The translations under genes and the position numbers were made by a program. A DNA stretch of 5,808 nt from an uncultured Collinsella sp. (GTDB lineage Bacteria > Actinomycetota > Coriobacteriia > Coriobacteriales > Coriobacteriaceae), in assembly GCA_900545505.1 (NCBI GenBank), contig UQZC01000104.1:1-5808 (forward strand), given 5' to 3'. Below the pieces are notes generated by a model. The model saw only the letters and a list, made by a program, of their open reading frames with translations. It did not search any database and was not told the DNA's origin. Shown here one piece after another: positions 1-4,965 of the stretch; the first letter of the stretch is position 1, and each line of letters begins with the position of its first letter.

Positions 1-171
1 GGCGGCGGCGCCTCCGCCTCGGCCGATGTCTACCTCGACAAGGTTCGCGAGCACTTTAAGCAGTACGCGCTTTCCGCCTCGCGCGAGACGCCCATTAAGG
101 TCGCTTCGCTCGGAAACGACGCCGGTATCATCGGTGCCGCCTACGTAGCCCTGCGCGCCGCCGGCAAATAG
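1..171 (+). CDS. ROK-family sugar kinase (probable glucokinase), 3' end only
   Basis: The frame is open from the first base and ends at TAG 169-171, giving the last 56 residues of a protein whose start lies outside the window. The segment LGNDAGIIGAA (about residues 37-47 of the visible part) is the typical C-terminal signature of ROK-family glucokinases and related sugar kinases, where this region helps close the C-terminal lobe. The preceding helix (YLDKVREHFKQYAL) also fits the family. Known family role: cytosolic ATP-dependent phosphorylation of glucose or another hexose; some members are repressors or N-acetylmannosamine kinases. The catalytic Asp and the zinc-binding Cys/His cluster lie upstream and cannot be checked, so the substrate is inferred. 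No U-tract terminator is obvious after the stop. Confidence 0.8.
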   Translation, partial: GGGASASADVYLDKVREHFKQYALSASRETPIKVASLGNDAGIIGAAYVALRAAGK

Positions 172-276
172 TCGGTACAGGAGGGCGGGTGGTACAAGGG
201 GACAGACTTCGCCCCTCCCCAGGCTCACCCCAAATCGCGCCGTGCCCCTTCCGTCTCATAAGGTTCGGCGCCAGCG

Positions 277-285
277 TGCTACCAT
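277..285 (+). promoter_or_regulatory. Candidate extended -10 promoter for ppaC
   Basis: TGcTACCAT matches an extended -10 element (TGn followed by TACCAT at 280-285). It would start transcription near 292, leaving a leader of about 30 nt before the pyrophosphatase start. I see no convincing -35 hexamer 16-18 bp upstream, as is usual for extended -10 promoters. This is inferred from sequence pattern only. Confidence 0.4.
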
Positions 286-323
286 AGCTACGTCCAAGTA
301 CACATATCAAGTGGAGGATATCC

Positions 324-1247
324 ATGGCAAACGTTCTTGTCTTTGGTCACCAGAACCCCGATAACGACGCCATCATGAGCGCCGTCGTCCTGTCCCAGCT
401 GCTCAACCAGGTTGAGTATGCCGGCAACACCTACGAGGCCTGCGCCCTTGGTCAGCTTCCGGCCGAGTCCGCCAAGCTGCTCGCCGACGCCGGCATCGCC
501 GAGCCCCGCGTGATCGAGTCCGTCGAGGCCGGTCAGCTCGTCGTCCTCACCGACCACAACGAGTCTGCCCAGTCCGTCGCCGGCCTTAAGGACGCCACGG
601 TCTTTGGCGTTGTCGATCATCACCGCATCGGCGACTTCGAGACCGCCGGCCCGCTGCACTACATCTGCCTGCCCTGGGGCTCCAGCTGCACCATCGTCAC
701 CAAGCTCGCCGGCGTGCTCGGCGTTGAGCTTTCCGACGTCCAGGCCAAGCTGCTGCTCTCGGCCATGATGACCGACACGCTCATGCTCAAGAGCCCCACC
801 ACCACCGATGTCGACCGCGCCGTCGCCGCCAAGCTCGGCGAGCAGGTGGGCGTCGACCCGGTCAAGTTTGGCATGGAAGTCTTCCTCACCCGTCCGTCCG
901 GCTCCTTCACCGCAGCCGAGATGGTCGGCAACGACATCAAGATGTTCGAGCCTGCCGGCAAGAAGCTGCTCATCGGCCAGTACGAGACTGTCGACAAGAC
1001 TCGCGCACTCGGCATGATCGACGAGATTCGCGAGGCCATGCGCGCCTACGCCGCCGAGAAGGGTGCCGACGGCATCGTCCTGTGCATCACTGACATCATG
1101 GAGGAGGGCTCGCAGGTCCTGCTCGAGGGCGAGACCGAGGCTGCTCAGAAGGGCCTGGGCATTGCCGACGAGCACGACGGCGTCTGGATGCCGGGCGTCC
1201 TCTCCCGTAAGAAGCAGGTCGCTGCCCCCATCATGGCCGCCTGCTAG
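324..1247 (+). CDS. ppaC: Manganese-dependent inorganic pyrophosphatase (family II)
   Basis: Hydrolyses pyrophosphate to two phosphates in the cytosol, pulling biosynthetic reactions forward. The 307-residue length matches family II (DHH) pyrophosphatases. The metal ligands are all visible: H9, D13 and D15 in GHQNPDND, D77 in LTDHN, the DHH motif at 98-100 (VVDHH) and D151 in MMTDT. The substrate-binding SRKKQ motif is at 294-298 in the C-terminal domain. Family knowledge: the N-terminal DHH domain holds two Mn(II)/Co(II) ions and the C-terminal DHHA2 domain closes over the substrate. There is no CBS-domain insertion, so this is the plain, not nucleotide-regulated, form. The start is supported by GGAGG at 313-317, six bases before ATG. 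A terminator follows directly, so it is probably transcribed alone. Confidence 0.97.
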   Translation: MANVLVFGHQNPDNDAIMSAVVLSQLLNQVEYAGNTYEACALGQLPAESAKLLADAGIAEPRVIESVEAGQLVVLTDHNESAQSVAGLKDATVFGVVDHHRIGDFETAGPLHYICLPWGSSCTIVTKLAGVLGVELSDVQAKLLLSAMMTDTLMLKSPTTTDVDRAVAAKLGEQVGVDPVKFGMEVFLTRPSGSFTAAEMVGNDIKMFEPAGKKLLIGQYETVDKTRALGMIDEIREAMRAYAAEKGADGIVLCITDIMEEGSQVLLEGETEAAQKGLGIADEHDGVWMPGVLSRKKQVAAPIMAAC

Positions 1248-1266
1248 GTTTAGTTGACCAAACGCC

Positions 1267-1306
1267 ACGACCGGATCGCGGAAGCCCCGCGCTCCGGTCG
1301 TTTTTT
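1267..1306 (+). terminator. Intrinsic terminator after ppaC
   Basis: ACGACCGGA (1267-1275) pairs perfectly with TCCGGTCGT (1293-1301). A second inner helix, GCGG (1278-1281) with CCGC (1287-1290), lies inside it, and TTTTTT occupies 1301-1306. This GC-rich hairpin with U-tract lies 20 nt after the ppaC stop codon, a textbook Rho-independent terminator that separates ppaC from nhaA. Confidence 0.9.
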
Positions 1307-1349
1307 GTGCACGGCGCCGCGTCGTCTCTTGGATAGGCGCGCCCGTGCC

Positions 1350-1370
1350 GTTGAGCAAATAATGTTCAAC
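1350..1370. repeat. 21-bp imperfect palindrome upstream of nhaA
   Basis: GTTGAGCA (1350-1357) and TGTTCAAC (1363-1370) are inverted repeats of 8 bp with one G/T wobble position around the 5-nt centre AATAA. The AT-rich centre and arm length fit a binding site for a dimeric repressor at least as well as an RNA hairpin. No regulator gene lies nearby to link it to. Confidence 0.45.
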
Positions 1371-1450
1371 CTGTGGTTCCGCTTTTCGGCCACGCCTGCG
1401 TGCCTGTCGTGCAGGGTAGGCTAGATGCAAGCGTAATACGTTAGAGCGCG

Positions 1451-1481
1451 GCACCGCCACTTGGGCGGGCCGTGCTTTTTT
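1451..1481 (+). terminator. Terminator-like hairpin in the nhaA leader (possible attenuator)
   Basis: GCAC (1451-1454) pairs with GTGC (1472-1475) and CGCC (1455-1458) with GGCG (1464-1467). There is a 5-nt loop and a 4-nt bulge at 1468-1471, followed by TTTTTT at 1476-1481. It lies only 33 nt before the nhaA start codon, whereas ppaC already has its own terminator at 1267-1306. It is therefore either a second read-through stop or a leader attenuator. The bulge makes it weaker than the ppaC terminator, which fits a conditional role, but this is inference. Confidence 0.5.
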
Positions 1482-1484
1482 AAG

Positions 1485-1500
1485 ACGGGAGCTTTCCCGT
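1485..1500 (+). promoter_or_regulatory. Hairpin immediately upstream of the nhaA ribosome binding site
   Basis: ACGGGA (1485-1490) pairs perfectly with TCCCGT (1495-1500) across a 4-nt loop (GCTT). It ends two bases before the AAAGGAG ribosome binding site (1502-1508). It may insulate or present the ribosome binding site once the upstream hairpin has been passed. No known riboswitch family was recognised here. Confidence 0.4.
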
Positions 1501-1514
1501 GAAAGGAGCCGCCC

Positions 1515-2873
1515 ATGGCAGCACCCGAGCAGCTGTTTAACGTTCGTGAGCGCAAGCGTTTTGAGCGCCACGACATTTGGGAGCGCATCACCGAGAACGG
1601 CACGATTTCCGCCGCCGTCATGGTCTTCGCCGCCATCGCCGCCGTCATTTGCGCCAACACCGATGCCTACGAGGCCATCCATCACTTTTTGGAGACCCCG
1701 CTGTATGTGGGTCTGGGCAACCTTACGGCCGGTCTCACCGTTGAGCTTTTCGTCAACGACTTCCTCATGGCGATCTTCTTTTTGTTGGTGGGCATTGAGC
1801 TCAAGTATGAGATGACGGTCGGCGAGCTCAAAAACCCGCGCCAGGCCATGCTTCCCATGCTGGCGGCCGTGGGCGGCGTCGTCGTTCCCGCCTGCATCTA
1901 CCTGATCTTTAACCATGCCGGCGCGCACAACGGCTGGGCCATTCCCATGGCAACCGATATTGCCTTTGCGCTGGGCGTGCTGTCGCTTTTGGGCAATCGC
2001 GTGCCCAACGGCGTGCGTGTGTTCTTCTCGACGCTCGCCATCGCCGACGACCTCATCTCCATCGCCGCCATCGCCATCTTCTACGGTCAGAGCCCCAATC
2101 CGTTTTGGTTGGGCGCCGCCGCGCTTGTGACCTGCGCGCTCGTGTGGCTCAACAAGACGCAGCATTACCGCCTTGCCCCGTACTCGGTGCTGGGCCTGCT
2201 GCTGTGGTTCTGCATGTTCAAGAGCGGCGTGCACGCTACGCTTGCCGGCGTCATCCTGGCCTTCACCATCCCGGCCAAGTGCGGCGTCAAGCTCGATAGC
2301 CTCACCGATTGGTTGGGCGAGTGCCTGCCGCTGCTCGATGACCGCTACGACGACGAGGCACACATCCTGGGCCAGCATGACTTTACCGTCTCGACCACCA
2401 AGGTCGAGCGCGTCATGCACCGCGTGACCCCGCCGCTCATCCGCATGGAGCGTCTGATCTCCACGCCGGTTAACTTTGTGATTCTGCCGATCTTTGCGTT
2501 CGTGAACGCACAGGTTCGCCTAGTGGGCGTGGACATGAGCACGCTACTCACCGACCCGGTGACGCTCGGCGTGTACTTTGGCATGCTGCTGGGCAAGCCG
2601 ATCGGTATCTTTGGCATGACGTTCGCCTTGGTCAAGCTCAAGGCCTGCGAGCTGCCGCGCAATGTCAACTGGCACATGATTGCCGGTGTGGGTATTCTGG
2701 GCGGCATCGGCTTTACCATGTCGATTCTCATCAGCGGCCTTGCCTTCCCGACGGCTGAGTTTGAGGTTCTGGCCGCCAAGGCCGCTATTCTCGCCGGCTC
2801 TGTCACCGCGGCCGTACTTGGCATGATCTACATGAGTGTGATCTGCAAGCACCCCGCGCCCAAGGACGAGTAG
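1515..2873 (+). CDS. nhaA: Na+/H+ antiporter NhaA
   Basis: Integral inner-membrane antiporter that exports Na+ (or Li+) in exchange for protons, used in pH and salt homeostasis. Family signatures are intact. NDFLMAIFFLLVGIELK (81-97) is the second-helix block near the pH-sensing region. ATDIAFALG (146-154) carries D148, equivalent to E. coli D133. IADD (176-179) carries the paired ion-binding aspartates D178/D179, equivalent to D163/D164. LLGKPIGI (358-365) carries K361, equivalent to K300, and GGIGFTMSILISGLAF (396-411) is the last conserved helix. At 452 residues it is longer than E. coli NhaA (388). The extra length lies mainly in a hydrophilic stretch at about 255-310, rich in Asp, Glu and His, between membrane segments. 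AAAGGAG at 1502-1508 lies six bases before the chosen ATG. It appears monocistronic, with its own leader and a strong 3' hairpin. Confidence 0.96.
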   Translation: MAAPEQLFNVRERKRFERHDIWERITENGTISAAVMVFAAIAAVICANTDAYEAIHHFLETPLYVGLGNLTAGLTVELFVNDFLMAIFFLLVGIELKYEMTVGELKNPRQAMLPMLAAVGGVVVPACIYLIFNHAGAHNGWAIPMATDIAFALGVLSLLGNRVPNGVRVFFSTLAIADDLISIAAIAIFYGQSPNPFWLGAAALVTCALVWLNKTQHYRLAPYSVLGLLLWFCMFKSGVHATLAGVILAFTIPAKCGVKLDSLTDWLGECLPLLDDRYDDEAHILGQHDFTVSTTKVERVMHRVTPPLIRMERLISTPVNFVILPIFAFVNAQVRLVGVDMSTLLTDPVTLGVYFGMLLGKPIGIFGMTFALVKLKACELPRNVNWHMIAGVGILGGIGFTMSILISGLAFPTAEFEVLAAKAAILAGSVTAAVLGMIYMSVICKHPAPKDE

Positions 2874-2957
2874 GCGCGTAGAAACAGACGCCAGAGCCTG
2901 CTCGAGCGCGTGTGAAATGCGGTTTTGAGTGGTACTTGCCACCTGCCGGACACCCCA

Positions 2958-2991
2958 GTGGCCAAAAAACGCCGTTTGTGAGTACTGTCAC
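2958..2991 (+). repeat. Intergenic repeat unit A
   Basis: This unit consists of GTGGCCAAAAAA (2958-2969), nine bases, then TGAGTACTGTCAC (2979-2991). The same arrangement with the same spacing occurs inverted at 3154-3187: 12 of 12 identical in the first block, 2 of 9 in the spacer and 12 of 13 in the second, 26 of 34 overall. Unit A lies 84 nt past the nhaA stop, pointing in the direction of nhaA transcription. Its function is unknown. Confidence 0.75.
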
Positions 2992-3008
2992 AAACGGCGT
3001 TTCATTTT
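2964..3008. terminator. Strong bidirectional terminator hairpin after nhaA
   Basis: A 15-bp perfect stem joins 2967-2981 (ending GTTTGTGA) and 2988-3002 (starting TCACAAAC) with the 6-nt loop GTACTG. It is preceded by AAAAAA (2964-2969) and followed by a T-rich stretch to 3008, so it could terminate transcription from either side. The 5' arm and loop overlap repeat unit A. Confidence 0.8.
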
Positions 3009-3104
3009 AGGCGCGAAAAATAATGTACAAATCTATTCTGTCTGTGCATTAACGATTGCGTGGCTGGACGAAAAATGACGACGCATCCTTCCAAAACCGG
3101 ACAC

Positions 3105-3127
3105 AAAAGGCCAAGACAGGCCTTTTT
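3105..3127. terminator. Short bidirectional terminator-like hairpin
   Basis: AAAAGGCC (3105-3112) pairs perfectly with GGCCTTTT (3119-3126) around the 6-nt loop AAGACA, and T-run 3123-3127 follows on the plus strand. On the minus strand the A-tract becomes a short U-tract, so it could stop the transcript of the 84-codon gene. The GC core is only four pairs, making it weaker than the hairpin at 2967-3002. Confidence 0.5.
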
Positions 3128-3153
3128 AATTCAAAATCGCTGTCACTAAAAAA

Positions 3154-3187
3154 GTAACAGTACTCATATTTGCTATTTTTTGGCCAC
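3154..3187 (-). repeat. Intergenic repeat unit B (inverted copy of unit A)
   Basis: Read on the minus strand from 3187, this is GTGGCCAAAAAA, nine bases, then TGAGTACTGTTAC, matching the unit at 2958-2991 at 26 of 34 positions with identical spacing. It starts 18 nt beyond the stop codon of the small minus-strand gene and points in that gene's direction. Unlike unit A, its flanks do not extend into a long hairpin centred on the GTACTG core. Confidence 0.75.
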
Positions 3188-3205
3188 AGGCCCCAATGAC
3201 TAGGT

Positions 3206-3460
3206 TTATTCCACGGTGCCGTAGACGGCGCCCCAGCCGTGGGCGGCCAAGGCGGAGTTGAGCTGGTCGCAAAGTGACTGGCGGTCGTAATAGCCGGGCG
3301 GCAAAAGGTTCACGATTTCCATGAGATCGGGTGCCAGGTCCAAGATTTCGGCCTGTACGATCAGATCCAGGCGGTCGATGGCGTGGCGGTCGTAAAACAG
3401 TCCGTCGACCAGGCGCTGAAGGTCGCCGAATTCCTCGGCCTGGAACGATCCGTACTCCAT
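3206..3460 (-). CDS. Small conserved-looking acidic hypothetical protein (84 aa)
   Basis: I do not recognise the family. The start is set by AAGGAGG at 3471-3465, four bases before the ATG at 3460-3458. An upstream in-frame ATG at 3511 has no ribosome binding site and would add a low-quality 17-residue extension. The protein has 15 acidic residues (9 Asp, 6 Glu), 4 Arg and no Lys. It has no signal peptide or membrane segment, so it is probably a soluble cytosolic protein. It looks mostly helical (about 7-52), followed by LPPGYYDRQSLCDQLNSAL and a C-terminal HGWGAVYGTVE with conserved-looking Gly and Trp. GC-rich third positions and the strong ribosome binding site argue it is real. It is divergent from the aminotransferase and convergent with nhaA. 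Function unknown. Confidence 0.75.
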   Translation of the reverse strand: MEYGSFQAEEFGDLQRLVDGLFYDRHAIDRLDLIVQAEILDLAPDLMEIVNLLPPGYYDRQSLCDQLNSALAAHGWGAVYGTVE

Positions 3461-3464
3461 AGTG

Positions 3465-3471
3465 CCTCCTT
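3465..3471 (-). promoter_or_regulatory. Ribosome binding site deciding the start of the 84-aa gene
   Basis: AAGGAGG on the minus strand sits four bases before ATG 3460-3458. No comparable site precedes the in-frame ATG at 3511, so the shorter product is preferred. Confidence 0.7.
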
Positions 3472-3523
3472 GAGCGCTCCACGCCGGCATGCGCGGCGAT
3501 TCGTAATTCATTGCGATGGACTT

Positions 3524-3532
3524 AATCTATCA
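3524..3532 (-). promoter_or_regulatory. Candidate extended -10 promoter for the 84-aa gene
   Basis: On the minus strand, TGaTAGATT (3532 down to 3524) fits an extended -10 element. Transcription would start near 3517, giving a leader of about 57 nt. No good -35 is visible. It lies back to back with the aminotransferase promoter at 3563-3568, so one regulator could act on both. Confidence 0.35.
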
Positions 3533-3562
3533 CGGCTTCATAACGTTGCGACGGTGGCGGTC

Positions 3563-3568
3563 TATACT
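3563..3568 (+). promoter_or_regulatory. Candidate -10 element for the aminotransferase gene
   Basis: TATACT lies 41 nt before the start codon, in the context CTATACTT that recurs at the Tat gene promoter (5352-5359). A -35 is unclear: TTCATA at 3537-3542 is 20 bp away and TTGCGA at 3546-3551 only 11 bp away. Confidence 0.5.
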
Positions 3569-3609
3569 TAGAAGAATTGCAACGTACCGCTTCGTGAAAG
3601 GTCGCACCC

Positions 3610-4914
3610 ATGCAGACGATCTACCAGAAGATGGAAACCACCGAACTCGATGCCGCCATCGAGGCGCTCAAGGCCGAGGTCGCCGAGGTCAAGGCCAAGG
3701 GCCTGGCGCTCGACATGGCCCGCGGCAAGCCGTCGCCCTCCCAGGTGGACATCTCTCGACCCATGCTCGATATCCTCAATGCCGATGCCGATCTGCACGA
3801 CGGCAACGTCGACTGTTCCAACTACGGCTGTTTTGAGGGCATTCCCTCGGCACGCAAGCTAGCGGGGGAGTTCCTGGGTTGCCCCGCCGAGCAGACGCTC
3901 GTGCTGGGCTCGTCGAGCCTGCTGATCGAGCACGATATCGCCGGCATGTTCTGGCGTTGCGGCTCGTGCGGCAGCGAGCCCTGGGAGGCTTACGAGGCAG
4001 CGCACGACGGCAAGAAGGTCAAGTTCCTGTGCCCGGTTCCCGGCTACGATCGCCACTTTGGCATCACCGCCGACTTGGGCATCGAGAACGTCCCCGTCGC
4101 GATGACCGACAACGGCCCCGATATGGACGAGATCGAGCGCCTCGTTGCCGCCGACGATTCCATCAAGGGCATCTGGTGCGTGCCCAAGTATTCCAACCCC
4201 ACGGGTATCACCTTTAGCGAGGACACCGTGCGCCGCCTGGTCGAGATGCCCACGGCCGCGCCTGATTTCCGCATCTTCTGGGACAACGCCTACTGCGTGC
4301 ACGACCTGTACGACGAGACCGACGAGCTCGCCAACATCTTCGACCTCGCCCGCACGGCGGGCACCGAGGACCGCGTGGTGGCATTCGCCTCGACGTCCAA
4401 GATCACTTTCCCGGGTGCCGGTATCGGCTTTATCGGTGCGAGCCCCGCGGTCATCGCCGAGTTCTCCAAGCGCCTGAAGGCTGGTCTCATCAGCGCCGAC
4501 AAGCTCAACCAGCTGCGTCACGTGCGCTTCCTTCCCACCATCGAGGCGGTCAAGGAGCACATGAAAAAGCATGCCGAGTTTTTGCGCCCGCGCTTTGAGG
4601 CCGTTGAGCGCAAGCTCACCGAGGGCTTGGGCGACACGGGCTGCGCCACCTGGACGCACCCCCGCGGCGGCTACTTTGTAAGCTTCGATGGTCCCGAGGG
4701 CTCGGCCCAGAAGGTCGCCGCGCTTTGCGCCGACCTGGGCGTCAAGCTCACGCCGGCCGGTGCTACCTGGCCCTATGGCAAGGACCCGCGCGACACCAAC
4801 ATCCGCATTGCGCCGAGCTATCCCACGGTCGAGGACCTGGAGGCCGCGCTCGATGTGCTGGTGCTGGCCGTTAAGCTCGTCGCTGCCGAGCTTGCGCGTG
4901 CCGAGCGCGCCTAA
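3610..4914 (+). CDS. PLP-dependent aspartate aminotransferase-like enzyme (class I, MocR-type aminotransferase family)
   Basis: Transfers an amino group between an amino acid and a 2-oxo acid in the cytosol, using pyridoxal phosphate. The 434 residues resemble the aspartate aminotransferase family that includes the Corynebacterium glutamicum AspT type (Pfam Asp_aminotransf, once called Aminotran_MocR). Visible signatures are ARGKPSPSQVDIS (37-49), NYG (71-73) and GSSSL (100-104, phosphate-binding region). Further on are CPVPGYDRHFGI (141-152), SNPTG (195-199) and WDNAY (224-228) with D225 and Y228 contacting the cofactor ring. STSKITFPGAGIGF (261-274) carries the Schiff-base lysine K264, and NIRIAPSYPT (397-406) carries R399, which should bind the substrate carboxylate. 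No DNA-binding domain is present, so it is an enzyme, not a MocR regulator. GAAAGG at 3596-3601 lies eight bases before ATG. Aspartate/glutamate as substrate is inferred from family. A CGSCG segment at 117-121 is unusual. Confidence 0.9.
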   Translation: MQTIYQKMETTELDAAIEALKAEVAEVKAKGLALDMARGKPSPSQVDISRPMLDILNADADLHDGNVDCSNYGCFEGIPSARKLAGEFLGCPAEQTLVLGSSSLLIEHDIAGMFWRCGSCGSEPWEAYEAAHDGKKVKFLCPVPGYDRHFGITADLGIENVPVAMTDNGPDMDEIERLVAADDSIKGIWCVPKYSNPTGITFSEDTVRRLVEMPTAAPDFRIFWDNAYCVHDLYDETDELANIFDLARTAGTEDRVVAFASTSKITFPGAGIGFIGASPAVIAEFSKRLKAGLISADKLNQLRHVRFLPTIEAVKEHMKKHAEFLRPRFEAVERKLTEGLGDTGCATWTHPRGGYFVSFDGPEGSAQKVAALCADLGVKLTPAGATWPYGKDPRDTNIRIAPSYPTVEDLEAALDVLVLAVKLVAAELARAERA

Positions 4915-4965
4915 CGCGCGGCTTCCCGTACTATCCGCACTTTCGATACGTAAAGGAGCGTATAC

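Larger units (their letters stand above)
1307..1514 (+). other. Structured intergenic leader region upstream of nhaA
   Basis: No gene is seen here, but the stretch is rich in potential hairpins. GCACGG 1309-1314 can pair with CCGTGC 1343-1348. GTTGAGCA 1350-1357 pairs with TGTTCAAC 1363-1370. CCTG 1403-1406 pairs with CAGG 1412-1415. A terminator-like hairpin spans 1451-1481 and another hairpin 1485-1500. A weak -10-like hexamer, TAGGCT, lies at 1417-1422 without a recognisable -35. If transcription starts near 1429, the nhaA leader would be about 85 nt and contain the last two hairpins. GC-rich DNA forms hairpins easily, so only the last two, placed next to a U-tract and the ribosome binding site, deserve weight. 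Confidence 0.4.
2874..3205. other. AT-richer intergenic region between convergent genes, with repeats
   Basis: No gene with a ribosome binding site or plausible protein was found in this 332-nt stretch. Its middle (about 3003-3181) is clearly AT-richer than the flanking genes. It holds a long perfect hairpin (2967-3002), an imperfect inverted repeat TAATGTACA 3021-3029 with TGTGCATTA 3043-3051, and a short bidirectional terminator-like hairpin (3105-3127). It also holds an imperfect inverted repeat CTGTCACT 3140-3147 with AGTAACAG 3153-3160. A pair of related 34-nt sequences face each other across 2958-3187. nhaA enters from the left and the small minus-strand gene from the right, so both transcripts end here. 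Confidence 0.7.

Noticed and set aside
180..218. Possible terminator after the sugar kinase gene
   Set aside because: GGAGGGC 180-186 can pair with GCCCCTCC 211-218 only with a bulge and a 24-nt loop, and there is no U-tract.
288..2420. Very long minus-strand open frame across ppaC and nhaA
   Set aside because: It is antisense to two genes with intact family motifs, has no ribosome binding site, and its composition (repetitive Gly, Asp, His, Ala) is typical of the antisense frame of GC-rich codons.
2926..2942. Third, degenerate copy of the TGAGTACTGTCAC block
   Set aside because: The similarity needs inserted bases and lacks the GTGGCCAAAAAA block at the right distance, so it is not separable from chance.
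3461..3511. N-terminal extension of the 84-aa protein from the ATG at 3511
   Set aside because: No ribosome binding site precedes it, it starts almost at the predicted transcription start, and AAGGAGG precedes the internal ATG at 3460.
4903..4923. Possible terminator between the aminotransferase and STAS genes
   Set aside because: The CGCG-rich bases around the stop codon can pair only with a bulge, overlap the coding end and are not followed by T residues.
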